From positions 1 to 64,000 of IMG/VR virus record IMGVR_UViG_3300037475_000032: a DNA stretch of 64,000 nt, one strand, 5' to 3'. Position 1 is the stretch's first letter. Every line of letters begins with the position of its first letter. Of this stretch, positions 16,298 through 23,889 are shown piece after piece. Both the position numbers and the translations under genes were made by a program. Origin of the DNA: a virus. The notes under the pieces are model-generated. The model was not told the DNA's origin. It did not search any database and worked only from the letters and a program-made list of their open reading frames with translations.

Positions 16298-16885
16298 ATG
16301 CAAACAATCTACGGTCCTGGTAATGCTTCCAACATTACCCTTACGGCTCAGAAGCGCCTCATCAGGCCCGTGTACGCCCAGACGCAGGGTACTCCGTACG
16401 CTGCCTACCTGGACCCGTCGCTTAGGAACGCGAATGGAACCATTCGCATCCCCCAGGCTTCGGACACGGAACCGATTGCGCGTTCAGCCAACGCCTTCTC
16501 CTACGAAGGCTCCCTAACCCCCGGCTTGGTTCTCCTCAAGTCAACGGGTGAGAATGTGGTTATCGCCACAGGTGCTAACTCGGCTCTCCAGCCGTTTGGT
16601 CTTCTCGCTCAGTGGCTCGGCGGAACCTTCGACAACGTTGGACAGGTCAACGAGGTCGCAGCTTGGAGGGGTCCTGACTCAGTATTCGATCTTCTTGCTC
16701 CGGCATGGAACGACACTGGTCTCGCCTCTGCCATCGCAGCCGCAGGTCCGGGCACAAACGTCCTCCTATACGCAGGTGCGGACGGTCGTCTTGAAGTCAA
16801 CGGTTCACCGGGATCTCGTGTCGCGGTTGCCTCCGTTGTCGAAAGGCCATCGGCTTCACGTCTGCGAATCAACCTCCTAGTCTAA
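16298..16885 (+). CDS. Putative head decoration protein (195 aa)
   Basis: Lies just before the major capsid gene with only 15 nt between, the usual place of decoration or stabilisation proteins. Small, Gly/Ala-rich and beta-like (SLTPGLVLLKSTGENVVIA; the end ASRLRINLLV). AGGAAG precedes the ATG. The 104-nt leader has AT-rich stretches and a short GC stem (AGCGCC GAG GCGCTT). No direct sequence signature was recognised, so the role rests on context. Confidence 0.6.
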   Translation: MQTIYGPGNASNITLTAQKRLIRPVYAQTQGTPYAAYLDPSLRNANGTIRIPQASDTEPIARSANAFSYEGSLTPGLVLLKSTGENVVIATGANSALQPFGLLAQWLGGTFDNVGQVNEVAAWRGPDSVFDLLAPAWNDTGLASAIAAAGPGTNVLLYAGADGRLEVNGSPGSRVAVASVVERPSASRLRINLLV

Positions 16886-16900
16886 GGAAAACTGACAACA

Positions 16901-18007
16901 ATGCCTCTTGAACTAACAGCACGCCAGGCGGTTGCCAGTGGCGACTACGAGGATCACCTAAAGGATCTTCCAAAGCTCTCCCGTAAGCAGAAGGTTGGAC
17001 GCTTGGAGGCCATCTTGGCTGACAAGCAGAACGCCCTCCGCCGCATCGGGCAGGGAATGATCGGTCCTATCCAGATTCGACTCCGCTACGAGGGAATCGT
17101 CCGCAACGTTCTTGTGGAGGACACCCTTGAGCGTGGACCGCTCATGCCTTACGACATCCTCGATGACCTTGGTCGCGCATACGTGCTCAACAGCACGGAT
17201 GCCGAGGTCAAGATCACGCCATTCGAGGGTAAGCAGGCGTTCCCGCAGCTATTTAGGATCGCATCCTTCCCGCGCATCCGCAAGGAGGATTTGTACTTCC
17301 TCCGCGTCAACGCAGTCGAGTACGCTCAGGACGAGACCCGTCAGGCCATCCAGAAGCAGGAGGACGCACGTCTCATCTTGCTCTTGGAGCAGGCTATCGT
17401 CGGACTCGGCCAGGCCATCGCCAATGGTGTAGTTGGACTTGCACCTACAGGTGGTCTTGCAACCGGCATCGCTGCCGGTCCTGCGGTTGCACCAAACGAG
17501 CACACCGTTCTCCTTGGTGCAGGTAACCCGCTTGAGCCTGCCGACTTCTACAACGCAGTGACGCAAATCGAGATCAACCAGCTAGAGGCTCGTCGTGTCT
17601 TGGCTCACCCGGCCGACATCCGCGATCTCTACAACTGGGACTTGAACGTCACCGGATTCCGCTTCAAGGATGAGGTATTTGCTGGAGGACGCATCACATC
17701 CTTCGGTGAGTTCCAGATCCAGAGGAGCATCATCGTTCCGCAGGGAGAGGTCTTCTTGACCGCCGAGCCCGAGTTCATCGGTGTCTTCCCGGTCATGTAC
17801 TCCCTCGACGTTGAGGAGAACCACCAGGTAGAGCAGTTCTACAAGGGATGGGTCATGGACGAGCTTGTAGGTATGCTCGTGCTCAACCCACGCGGTATCT
17901 CCCGTATCCTCAAGGCAGACTCCACCGCTGCACCGCAGAAGCTCGACATCTCCGGTCTCTCGACTGGTACTCCGATCACCTCCGGCACAGGAGAATGGGA
18001 GCTTTAG
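16901..18007 (+). CDS. Major capsid protein
   Basis: 368 residues. N-terminal helical part (about 1-60) with QKVGRLEAILADKQ, then a mixed alpha/beta body with RLRYEGIVRNVLVEDTLERG, and a C-terminal domain ending in a Ser/Thr/Gly-rich tail; this matches HK97-fold capsid proteins of myoviruses in size and layout. It follows the protease and decoration genes and is directly followed by a strong terminator. AAGGAAAA provides the ribosome-binding site. Fold assignment is inference from order and pattern. Confidence 0.8.
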   Translation: MPLELTARQAVASGDYEDHLKDLPKLSRKQKVGRLEAILADKQNALRRIGQGMIGPIQIRLRYEGIVRNVLVEDTLERGPLMPYDILDDLGRAYVLNSTDAEVKITPFEGKQAFPQLFRIASFPRIRKEDLYFLRVNAVEYAQDETRQAIQKQEDARLILLLEQAIVGLGQAIANGVVGLAPTGGLATGIAAGPAVAPNEHTVLLGAGNPLEPADFYNAVTQIEINQLEARRVLAHPADIRDLYNWDLNVTGFRFKDEVFAGGRITSFGEFQIQRSIIVPQGEVFLTAEPEFIGVFPVMYSLDVEENHQVEQFYKGWVMDELVGMLVLNPRGISRILKADSTAAPQKLDISGLSTGTPITSGTGEWEL

Positions 18008-18034
18008 TCTGAGCGTCAGACAGCAACCTAAAGA

Positions 18035-18060
18035 GAAAGGCCCCGAAAGGGGCCTTTCTT
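18035..18060 (+). terminator. Rho-independent terminator after the capsid gene
   Basis: GAAAGGCCCC, GAAA tetraloop, GGGGCCTTTC then TT: a perfect 10-bp stem, 28 nt after the capsid stop. It could also act on the minus strand, where the stem is preceded by AA and followed by TCTT. Confidence 0.9.
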
Positions 18061-18136
18061 ATTGGTGAAGTCTCTTGAGTCTTTCTTGCTCCATGACCCA
18101 CGCTAGGATCACGGACTCAGCATGTCTATGACGCAT
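18059..18136 (-). CDS. Possible 25-residue peptide gene
   Basis: ATG at 18136 preceded by GGGAGG at 4 nt, TAA at 18059-18061 touching the terminator. The peptide is basic and helical (VILAWVMEQERLKRLHQ). Too short to judge by coding bias. The rest of the 18061-18208 gap shows no other feature. Confidence 0.25.
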   Translation of the reverse strand: MRHRHAESVILAWVMEQERLKRLHQ

Positions 18137-18208
18137 AGCGCCTCCCTTGTCCGTTGTACATATTCTGCACCAGACGGAGAGGGTCTTTGATCGGACAGAT
18201 GTCCAGGA

Positions 18209-18619
18209 TTACACAGGTTCCCCTTGGACATCATCTTGGAGGTAGATGGCGGGCGGCACATACTGGGGTTTAAACGGGTCAGAGAAGTTCACGTAGCGGT
18301 AGCCCCTGAATCCCTTCATAGGGCGTTCAACGCCCCACTCGGCCATCCAGTAGGGGTTACGCACCACATAGACTCCAGGGCGCATTAGCGCGCCGCTCAC
18401 GGGGTCTGTGACATCCTCCCTGTACTCGACGCCCAATACCTCGTTCCATCCCCTTACAACGCCGTCGTGGACCATGTAGCAGCGATCTCCGACGTTGAGA
18501 TCTTTTGGTCGGCTCGGCACACGGTAGTTGATGACCAGCCCGTTGTCGGCGGCCTTCTCCAACTCGTCCAGATAGGACTCAAGCGGCCTTGACTTGGGCC
18601 ACGTAATGGCTATGTCCAT
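18209..18619 (-). CDS. Hypothetical protein (136 aa)
   Basis: ATG at 18619 (MDIAITWPKS) with AGGAG 8-9 nt upstream is chosen; a longer in-frame opening to 18730 only shadows the zinc-finger gene. The protein has an N-terminal helix and a beta-rich body with RPKDLNVGDRCYMVHDG, GVYVVRNPYW and FRGYRYVNFSDPF, plausible for a barrel-type binding domain. No family recognised. It ends the minus-strand cassette and overlaps the DnaJ-finger gene by 41 bp. Confidence 0.6.
   Translation of the reverse strand: MDIAITWPKSRPLESYLDELEKAADNGLVINYRVPSRPKDLNVGDRCYMVHDGVVRGWNEVLGVEYREDVTDPVSGALMRPGVYVVRNPYWMAEWGVERPMKGFRGYRYVNFSDPFKPQYVPPAIYLQDDVQGEPV
18268..18275. repeat. GTTTAAAC copy 3
   Basis: Palindromic octamer, flanked by GGG on both sides, inside the 18209-18619 gene. 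Confidence 0.6.
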
Positions 18620-18797
18620 CTTGGTCCACTCCTGACCCGCCGCAAGTCTCGCAGCATTGGTACATCGAGAATAGCTGATTGCCTGTGCCGTTGCACGTTT
18701 CGCACGCCTTGAGCCCTTCGGAGAACACACGACAAGCGACGCGCATGTCTTCGATGTTCGCTAGCTCCGGGATAGGAAGATCGTCTCGATGAATCAT
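18579..18797 (-). CDS. DnaJ-type zinc-finger protein (72 aa)
   Basis: Two CxxCxGxG-like units: CETCNGTG near residues 32-39 and CETCGGSG near 49-56, the core of the DnaJ cysteine-rich domain. No J-domain or substrate-binding domain is present. In DnaJ this zinc region aids substrate release; stand-alone copies in phages may bind host chaperones or be general adaptors (inference). Coupled to the gene upstream through an ATGA junction. Confidence 0.7.
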   Translation of the reverse strand: MIHRDDLPIPELANIEDMRVACRVFSEGLKACETCNGTGNQLFSMYQCCETCGGSGVDQDGHSHYVAQVKAA

Positions 18798-19060
18798 GGC
18801 ATCGTGTACTTGAAGGCGTCCTCGATACCGGCATCCTCAGAGCGCTTGTGAGCCGCTAGCCATTGCTCAGCATCCTTGCAGGCATCCTCAGATACTTGCC
18901 ATCCAAGAGAACGTCCCTCGTGAATGATGTGCTTGGTCTTGAGATCGGTGATGTAGTAGCGCCACTGGACAAGCTCTTGGCGATTCAGATGATTCACCGT
19001 GTATTCGGGATACACGACGATCTCGTAGCGGTCCTGCTTGGGCTTCCAGTGTCTACTCAT
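18794..19060 (-). CDS. Hypothetical protein (88 aa)
   Basis: ATG at 19060 (MSRHWKPKQD) overlaps the TAG of the gene upstream and is preferred to an in-frame opening 19 codons earlier. Beta-strand N-terminal half (YEIVVYPEYTVNHL, WRYYITDLKT) then a helix with DACKDAEQWLAAHK. Possibly a small alpha/beta domain; unknown function. Confidence 0.6.
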   Translation of the reverse strand: MSRHWKPKQDRYEIVVYPEYTVNHLNRQELVQWRYYITDLKTKHIIHEGRSLGWQVSEDACKDAEQWLAAHKRSEDAGIEDAFKYTMP

Positions 19061-19532
19061 CCCAGGCACCCCAAGCTCGCCAGTCGTCTTTCTGGAGATG
19101 GTCGTCAAGCCAGTCAAAGAGAGGACGGTTCATCTTATGCACCGCATAGACATCGTGATCGGTGCGACCGGAGGTGTGGAACCACCTCTCCTCCGCAGTC
19201 TCACCACGCTCACGGTCGAAGCCGGGCTCAGGCTCGTCACAGACGTTGCAGACGCTAAAGCCCTCGACCACCTCGATGCCCTCCGGTACGGTGTCGGTCA
19301 ACTCGACCGGACGGACAGTTCCGAAGCTCTTGGAGAGGTCGAAGTGGATCTCCTTGAAGAGGAAGCGTTCGCCGAACTTCGTGCGGATGCCAATGAAGCC
19401 CTCCTCGCCGTCCCAGACCCCGAGATCGAGGTTACGGGAGTAGAGGCGATACAGGCCACGGTCCTGGAGGTCCGGGACCCGGATGTACGGCTCGTAGTTC
19501 ATGTAGGTGTAGCGTGGCGGAGATGCACCCAT
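19053..19532 (-). CDS. Hypothetical protein (159 aa)
   Basis: Aromatic-rich, with a repeated-looking N-terminus (YTYMNYEPYIRVPDL), a central beta region and a CNVC pair near residue 95 that might bind metal with downstream His residues. ATG at 19532; CACCCATG context shows no strong ribosome-binding site. Lies between the transglycosylase-like gene and the small genes of this cassette. Not recognised. Confidence 0.6.
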   Translation of the reverse strand: MGASPPRYTYMNYEPYIRVPDLQDRGLYRLYSRNLDLGVWDGEEGFIGIRTKFGERFLFKEIHFDLSKSFGTVRPVELTDTVPEGIEVVEGFSVCNVCDEPEPGFDRERGETAEERWFHTSGRTDHDVYAVHKMNRPLFDWLDDHLQKDDWRAWGAWDE

Positions 19533-19565
19533 GCCGGGGAGCGTAGCACATCTCCGCCAGCACCG

Positions 19566-19985
19566 CTACTTGTAGCCCAAACAGGGCGGGATGGTGTTCG
19601 GCCAGGCCCCAGGATCACGGGCCGAGTAGCTGTTGAACACCTGTGATTGCTCATCGGGGGTTGCTTCGTTGGCGTTGTAAGCGAATCTCTCGCCTCCAGC
19701 CGCCCTCCACGTCTCGTGAAGGAAGCTATACGCCCCGTAGTATTCGTTTACAGCGTGCCAGTTGACATCGCTGAAACGAAGCGAGCCCGGTTCCCCGTTC
19801 TCGCGGTTCGCAACGCACAGATCGAACGTTGTGATATGTCCATTCGTGGTCTGCTTTCTCTTGTGGTGTCTGTGCTTATGGACATGATGTACTGCGGGTC
19901 CTACGTGATGATGCGTGTGATGAGTCTTTACGGCTGTTGTATTCGCTCCAAAGAACAGAGCGATTATGGTTATGCTCGTTGCCAA
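19566..19985 (-). CDS. Secreted transglycosylase (Rpf/lysozyme-like), unusual start
   Basis: An N-terminal hydrophobic segment is followed by a striking His-rich linker (HHTHHHVGP, HHVHKHRHHKRK) and a catalytic domain of about 85 residues. The domain has CVANRENGE (Glu candidate acid), YGAYSFLHETWRAAGG and DPGAWPNTIPPC, the pattern of actinobacterial transglycosylase/resuscitation-factor domains that cut peptidoglycan. No ATG is available: TTG at 19985 is 18 nt from AAGGAGG, whereas an ATT at 19994 is 9 nt from it. With a two-helix protein and a cysteine-protease-like gene upstream, it probably takes part in lysis. Confidence 0.75.
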   Translation of the reverse strand: MATSITIIALFFGANTTAVKTHHTHHHVGPAVHHVHKHRHHKRKQTTNGHITTFDLCVANRENGEPGSLRFSDVNWHAVNEYYGAYSFLHETWRAAGGERFAYNANEATPDEQSQVFNSYSARDPGAWPNTIPPCLGYK

Positions 19986-20029
19986 CAGGCTAATCGTTCT
20001 CAGCCTCCTTCGGTTGCTTACAGAAACGC

Positions 20030-20054
20030 GAAGGGACCGATAAACGGTCCCTTC
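20030..20054 (-). terminator. Strong hairpin, likely terminator or attenuator
   Basis: GAAGGGACCG, loop ATAAA, CGGTCCCTTC: a perfect 10-bp stem 41 nt after the stop of the 20096-20869 gene and just before the transglycosylase gene. The U-tract is weak (GCGTTTCTG), so partial termination or mRNA processing is as likely as full termination. Confidence 0.65.
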
Positions 20055-20095
20055 TCATACCCTATCGTGGGTAAGCGTCGTAGACTAGCAGCCTA

Positions 20096-20869
20096 CTAAA
20101 CGATCTTCAAGTCTGCTTGTAGTTGCGCCCAATCGTAGCCGCCCCAGTTCTTCTGGGTCTTGGCGTTTAGGCTCTCCTCTGTGATGTAGGCGTAAGCCTC
20201 ATCGCAGTACTCGGAGAAGAACGCATCGGTCATGACCCAGCGCTTAGCCCAGGTCACGAAGGCGAGATTGCCAGTTGCCGGACATCCAACGACTGGGATG
20301 TAGTGGCCGCCGTCGATCTGAGCACCCTTGACGACGCTCCACACCTTGCCTTCGTTGAACTGGTCCATGGCGGACTCCGGGAACTGAATCCCGATTCCAA
20401 CGGCGTCGAAGATGTAAGCGGCCTCTAGGATGTGCTGGAAGTTGCCGGGCTCGATGGACACGAAAGCGGCGATCTTGTGACGATTGCCATTTGCGTCCAC
20501 GATGCCGGTCTTGACGCGATATTCAAGGGCTTCCTGTACGTCCGTACCCTTGTCGGTCGCTTCCGTGTAGTTGAAGCCGGTAACGGCTGCGTAGTCCGAT
20601 AGCGCGTTGGCTTCGGTTACCTTGACGACTTCCTGTCCGGTCACACCACCGTTGGCGAGATTCGCTAGAAGCTCGGTCTCGTGACCCGCTCCAGCGAAAA
20701 CGCAGTCTCCCCACTTGTCGTTACCCAACATTCCCCATTCGGAGAAGGAGTTCCCGTGCCCGAAGATGGACGGGACGGTTACGGGTGAGGTGCTGAGACG
20801 ATAGTCACAGAATCGCTTCGTGGACTTGAGATAGCGAGCAGGCTTCTTTCCGGTCTTAAGTTCAGGCAT
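20096..20869 (-). CDS. Papain-like cysteine protease-like protein (257 aa)
   Basis: ATG at 20869 (MPELKTGKKP) has AAGGAGACCGT upstream and shares its A with the previous stop; the longer frame to 21049 is a shadow. Candidate catalytic pieces: Cys in NDKWGDCVFAGAGH (near residue 54), His in GGHYIPVVGC, and TWAKRWVMT where papain-type enzymes carry an Asn-Ser-Trp block; DEAYAYI follows as in related phage proteins. Protease activity is inferred. Position between the membrane peptide and the transglycosylase suggests a role in late host-cell breakdown or cell-envelope cleavage. Confidence 0.6.
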   Translation of the reverse strand: MPELKTGKKPARYLKSTKRFCDYRLSTSPVTVPSIFGHGNSFSEWGMLGNDKWGDCVFAGAGHETELLANLANGGVTGQEVVKVTEANALSDYAAVTGFNYTEATDKGTDVQEALEYRVKTGIVDANGNRHKIAAFVSIEPGNFQHILEAAYIFDAVGIGIQFPESAMDQFNEGKVWSVVKGAQIDGGHYIPVVGCPATGNLAFVTWAKRWVMTDAFFSEYCDEAYAYITEESLNAKTQKNWGGYDWAQLQADLKIV

Positions 20870-21027
20870 TACGGTCTCCTTACCCCTGCAAGCAAGGGCG
20901 TCTCTAGTAGGACGAGGACAACCGCCACGATGCCGAGAACCAAGGCTAGCGTTGATGAAACGGTCGTCAAGGCCGACAGGATCACAAGCGCAGCAAGTAC
21001 GATTACAGCTAGTTGAGTCAAGGACAT
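20869..21027 (-). CDS. Two-helix membrane peptide, holin candidate (52 aa)
   Basis: ATG at 21027 with GGAGG six nt upstream; the TAA overlaps the next ATG (TAATG). Residues about 6-22 and 26-45 are almost purely hydrophobic (LAVIVLAALVIL, LALVLGIVAVVLVLL), followed by a short tail ending GVRRP. Size, two-helix topology and basic C-terminus fit small holins, and the next genes downstream are a protease-like and a muralytic protein. Holin function is inference. Confidence 0.65.
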   Translation of the reverse strand: MSLTQLAVIVLAALVILSALTTVSSTLALVLGIVAVVLVLLETPLLAGVRRP

Positions 21028-21045
21028 AGATACCTCCATCGATTG

Positions 21046-21056
21046 TCACTTCTTAC
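21046..21056 (-). promoter_or_regulatory. Element GTAAGAAGTGA upstream of the lysis-like genes
   Basis: Minus-strand match to STAATARGTGA with one clear mismatch, 18 nt before the ATG at 21027; it would give a short leader containing the GGAGG site if it is a promoter. Confidence 0.4.
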
Positions 21057-21169
21057 CCGACAGAGGATCGCTCCCTTGAAGGGCATGGTTTGGGCCTTCC
21101 CCGGTGAGGTAAGAAGCGAGTAGCAGTACCGAAGTAGTCCAGTACGAACATATAGACACAGGAGAAATC

Positions 21170-22102
21170 ATGCCAACAGGCACACGTAAGTCGGGCACGA
21201 CTGCCCGTAAAACCGCGAAGCGCTCTACGGCTAAGAAGCCCGCGACTCGCAAAGCAGCACCGAAGGCCAAGGCCCAGCCAGTAGCGCTTGATCTGCTCGA
21301 TGAGGGGCAGCGTAACGCGAAGATCCAGGCATACACGGCCCTCAAGGGCGCAGGAGCCGATGTTCCGGCTGAGCTAGCTACTGAGGTCGAGGAGTGGATT
21401 CTCGCCCAGCAGGCACGTCAAGCCGCCGCTGAGGAGACTCAGGCCCAGGAGCAGAAGCGCATCGACAAGGAAAACGCTGATGGCCCGTGGTGGGTCCGCA
21501 ACGCTTATCCGGCTCCGTTCTCCATCCGCCTTGAGCGCCAGGAGAAGAAGAAGCGAATCGAACTAAAGGCCCGTGGTCACAGAGGGGACTTGTTCCCGCT
21601 CCAGGACGGCGATCTGGACGACCCGAACCTACAGAGCAATCTCAACACCGGATTCATCGAAATCGTTCCGAATGGTGAGGCGAAGAACATCCTCTCCAAG
21701 CAGACGCAGAACCTCCAGAGGGCTCACGTCCCCATTGCGATCTTGCGCAACGAGAAGGGTGAACCGTACAACCCAGGCAGCCTCAAGCTGGAGGCTGAGT
21801 TCAACAGCCAGGGTGTTGTCGTCGCTTACGAGGACCCGAGCATCGGTAAGCAGCACGAGAACATCAAGTGGGGAGGCGGAGGTCAGAAGACCGGACTCGT
21901 CAGGGCACAGCCCGGACAGCCAGCCCCGCAGGCTCAGGTGCCTCAGCAGGTTGCGCAGTTCGTTCCCACAGGTGGCAATCCTGCCATCATCTCCAGTGGG
22001 TTCAGCAACGATGCACAGGCTCGCATCTCCGATGATCTTGCCCGTCGTCGTGGCACCGTCCCTCAACTCGCTGTGAGCATTGATCCTGTACAAAGGACAT
22101 AA
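21170..22102 (+). CDS. Structural-block protein with histone-H1-like basic N-terminus (310 aa)
   Basis: Residues 1-38 are Lys/Arg/Ala/Thr-rich (TARKTAKRSTAKKP, KAAPKAKAQP), like eukaryotic H1 tails or bacterial HC1, suggesting DNA contact. Residues 40-105 are helical; residues 108-235 form a beta-rich domain (WWVRNAYPAPFSIRLE, GGGGQ end), and the C-terminus is Gln/Pro-rich. AGGAGAAATC provides the start site. Placed downstream of the capsid gene, it may be a head protein contacting packaged DNA. Function inferred from composition only. Confidence 0.6.
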   Translation: MPTGTRKSGTTARKTAKRSTAKKPATRKAAPKAKAQPVALDLLDEGQRNAKIQAYTALKGAGADVPAELATEVEEWILAQQARQAAAEETQAQEQKRIDKENADGPWWVRNAYPAPFSIRLERQEKKKRIELKARGHRGDLFPLQDGDLDDPNLQSNLNTGFIEIVPNGEAKNILSKQTQNLQRAHVPIAILRNEKGEPYNPGSLKLEAEFNSQGVVVAYEDPSIGKQHENIKWGGGGQKTGLVRAQPGQPAPQAQVPQQVAQFVPTGGNPAIISSGFSNDAQARISDDLARRRGTVPQLAVSIDPVQRT

Positions 22103-22105
22103 CCA

Positions 22106-22468
22106 ATGTCCCCAGTCAAGAGCAAGGACAGACATGCGTCAGTGCGAATGGGGGGGCAGGCACGACCTAGCCATGTAGCTCGAATCAAGGTCTGGTTCGA
22201 TGAGACATTCCATTCTGAGGAGGATCGCAGGCCAGGTGTGATTTACGACCGTGGCATGGATGACCCAGATGGGATCTTCAATAAGACCGCTGACGCGCCA
22301 GATGCAGTGGCGATTCTCCGCAAGACAACAATCGTCGGAGTGCCCTTTGACTTGGAGAGTGTCGAAGGGTTGAGAATCACGGGGTACGCGGACGTACCGG
22401 CAGTACTAGCAAACGGTCGAATTAGGCCGCGTGTGTCATTCGATTATCCGGTCGAGGCATCGTGCTAG
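22106..22468 (+). CDS. Hypothetical virion-block protein (120 aa)
   Basis: Follows the previous stop by 3 nt. Basic N-terminus, then a mixed domain with IKVWFDETFHSEEDRRPG and VGVPFDLESVEGLRITG. No family recognised; size and location would fit a head-tail adaptor, but there is no motif to support that. Confidence 0.55.
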   Translation: MSPVKSKDRHASVRMGGQARPSHVARIKVWFDETFHSEEDRRPGVIYDRGMDDPDGIFNKTADAPDAVAILRKTTIVGVPFDLESVEGLRITGYADVPAVLANGRIRPRVSFDYPVEASC

Positions 22469-22794
22469 CGATTCTCTTGTTCTGGCCCAGGTTGCGAGCG
22501 TACTACGTCAGTAGTCCTCGCTTCTTGGGTTTCAGGACCCTCAGCAAGATCATGAAGGCACAGGTCTCAGGAAATCGTTGGGACAGGAATATCCTTGAGC
22601 CAATGGTCTTCTACAAGCCGAAGCGACGCTGGTTCAGGAAGGTGAAATCACGTTCTCTCCCGCAACCTTCGCATGTCGGATGTCATGCTCACCGTTCCTC
22701 TCATCCTGTCGAAAGAGAGGTTCCGAGAGCGAGATTCAACGCTGCTCCAAGAGCAAAGATCCTGGAGCAGCTTGAGGATGCCTTGTTTATCTAG
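22462..22794 (+). CDS. Orphan basic protein, moderate confidence (110 aa)
   Basis: GTG at 22462 overlaps the previous stop; open to 22794 with the end LEQLEDALFI. Strongly basic and His/Arg-rich in the middle, with an N-terminal hydrophobic stretch MLAILLFWPRL. The base composition and residue mix look less phage-like than neighbours, so this may be an expressed orphan or a chance frame filling the gap. Confidence 0.45.
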   Translation: MLAILLFWPRLRAYYVSSPRFLGFRTLSKIMKAQVSGNRWDRNILEPMVFYKPKRRWFRKVKSRSLPQPSHVGCHAHRSSHPVEREVPRARFNAAPRAKILEQLEDALFI

Positions 22795-22807
22795 GCGATT
22801 CCGTCGA

Positions 22808-22828
22808 GTAAAAGGTGAATCGATTCAC
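22808..22828 (+). promoter_or_regulatory. Palindromic operator candidate overlapping a start-type element
   Basis: GTAAAAGGTGA (22808-22818) overlaps the perfect 14-bp palindrome GTGAATCGATTCAC (22815-22828). The pair lies 26 nt before the ATG at 22855, suggesting a regulated promoter for the Ala/Pro-rich gene. Confidence 0.5.
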
Positions 22829-22854
22829 TAACACCTAGCTAGGGAGACAAACAC

Positions 22855-23457
22855 ATGGCAGTAGATTGGGAGCAGTTCCAGAAGGACGCAGAGGCAGCAG
22901 CAGAGAGGGCAAAGGCTGAGGTAGCGGCTAAGATCCAGGAGATCGAGGACGTGTACAAGGCCAAGTTCGCAGAGGCGCAGAGCGCCGCCCTATCGGAGCG
23001 ACCGGATGACGTTGGTCCGGGCGAGACGAAGGAGCAGCTACAGGCTCGCATCGCACAGGTGCCGGGTAGCTTCTCTGACAACGCCGAGAGCGCCGTACAG
23101 GTTGTTACCGCTCCGCAGGTTCAGGCAGCAGTCGCAGCGCAGCAGGGAGTCGCCGCACCAGTGGCAGCCCCGCCCGCCGCAACGCCGCCAGGAGCTTCGG
23201 AGGCTCAGTCAACCGTAATCACACCAGCCCCCGTGTCGGATCAGCCGGAGCCACAGCCCGATCAGCCGACACCGGAGCCCACGGTGGAGCCCGAGCAGAC
23301 CCCTGAGCCAGAGGCACAGGCACCTGTCGAGGAGCCTGCCGCAGAGCCGGTTGTCGAGCCAGTCGCAGAGGTAGCCCCGGAGGTAACTCCTGAGGCACCT
23401 GCCGAGGCAGAGGCTCCAGCGGAGACACCTGCACCGGAGGCAACGCCAGCAGCCTAA
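22855..23457 (+). CDS. Ala/Pro/Glu-rich repeat protein (200 aa)
   Basis: Residues 1-40 form an amphipathic, coiled-coil-like helix (EQFQKDAEAAAERAKAEVAAK). After residue 75 the protein is a low-complexity tail of Pro, Ala, Glu and Val with degenerate repeats such as PEPTVEPEQTPEPE. GGGAGACAAACAC precedes the ATG. Possibly a head-associated spacer or an extended surface tether; no function known. It ends in a 4-bp overlap with the convergent gene. Confidence 0.65.
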   Translation: MAVDWEQFQKDAEAAAERAKAEVAAKIQEIEDVYKAKFAEAQSAALSERPDDVGPGETKEQLQARIAQVPGSFSDNAESAVQVVTAPQVQAAVAAQQGVAAPVAAPPAATPPGASEAQSTVITPAPVSDQPEPQPDQPTPEPTVEPEQTPEPEAQAPVEEPAAEPVVEPVAEVAPEVTPEAPAEAEAPAETPAPEATPAA

Positions 23458-23873
23458 ACTACGGCTACAGGCGGAGCACTTGGGAGGGCACCTACGGGTG
23501 CCCTTTCTTGTAGTACTTCCGGGTTCGCTCCCTCACCAGGCGTATAGCTACGGTTTGGGATGATCCAGGACTCGGCCCCGTTGGGTCCTGACTTGACGGC
23601 AGTCGCAGCTTGATGATTGGCGATGTCACCTACATGAGCCGCTAGCTGCTTCACATACGAGTCGGTTTCAGGTGTATCGTCAGCGATGGTGACGACATGA
23701 TGCACTGGCCCGTTTAAACCCTGATGCGGACCCTCTACCCATCCTTCGTGAAAGAGATTGGGGTGAGTGGATCTCAGCCAGCGATGCGATGCTTGCGGCA
23801 GGCGCTCATGTAGGGGTTGTCCCAACTCGTCCGTCGTGGGGATGGGAATACGGTAGAGAGCCTTCTGTGCCAT
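23454..23873 (-). CDS. Hypothetical protein (139 aa)
   Basis: ATG 23873 (a GTG at 23876 is in frame) is preceded by CTAATAGGTG, the element otherwise found before virion genes. The sequence has HERLPQASHRWLRS and several His-rich segments (GPVHHVVTI, GDIANHQAA). The C-terminus is encoded across the terminator hairpin at 23485-23506. The start-element suggests late expression. No family recognised. Confidence 0.6.
   Translation of the reverse strand: MAQKALYRIPIPTTDELGQPLHERLPQASHRWLRSTHPNLFHEGWVEGPHQGLNGPVHHVVTIADDTPETDSYVKQLAAHVGDIANHQAATAVKSGPNGAESWIIPNRSYTPGEGANPEVLQERAPVGALPSAPPVAVV
23485..23506. terminator. Bidirectional hairpin terminator with UACG tetraloop
   Basis: AGGGCACC, TACG, GGTGCCCT then TTTCTTG: an 8-bp stem closed by a UNCG-type loop, 28 nt after the plus-strand stop at 23457. 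It lies within the last codons of the convergent gene. Confidence 0.8.
23712..23719. repeat. GTTTAAAC copy 4
   Basis: Flanked by CCC and CCT, inside the 23454-23873 gene. Confidence 0.6.
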
Positions 23874-23883
23874 CACCTATTAG
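23874..23883 (-). promoter_or_regulatory. Start-associated element CTAATAGGTG (minus strand)
   Basis: Abuts ATG 23873, reproducing CTAATAGGTGATG exactly as at 8503 on the other strand. Confidence 0.55.
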
Positions 23884-23889
23884 GCGACG

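Noticed and set aside
20096-21049. Long N-terminal extension of the protease-like gene
   Set aside because: The extension overlaps the 52-residue membrane gene in another frame; the ATG at 20869 has a strong AGGAG site and the TAATG junction.
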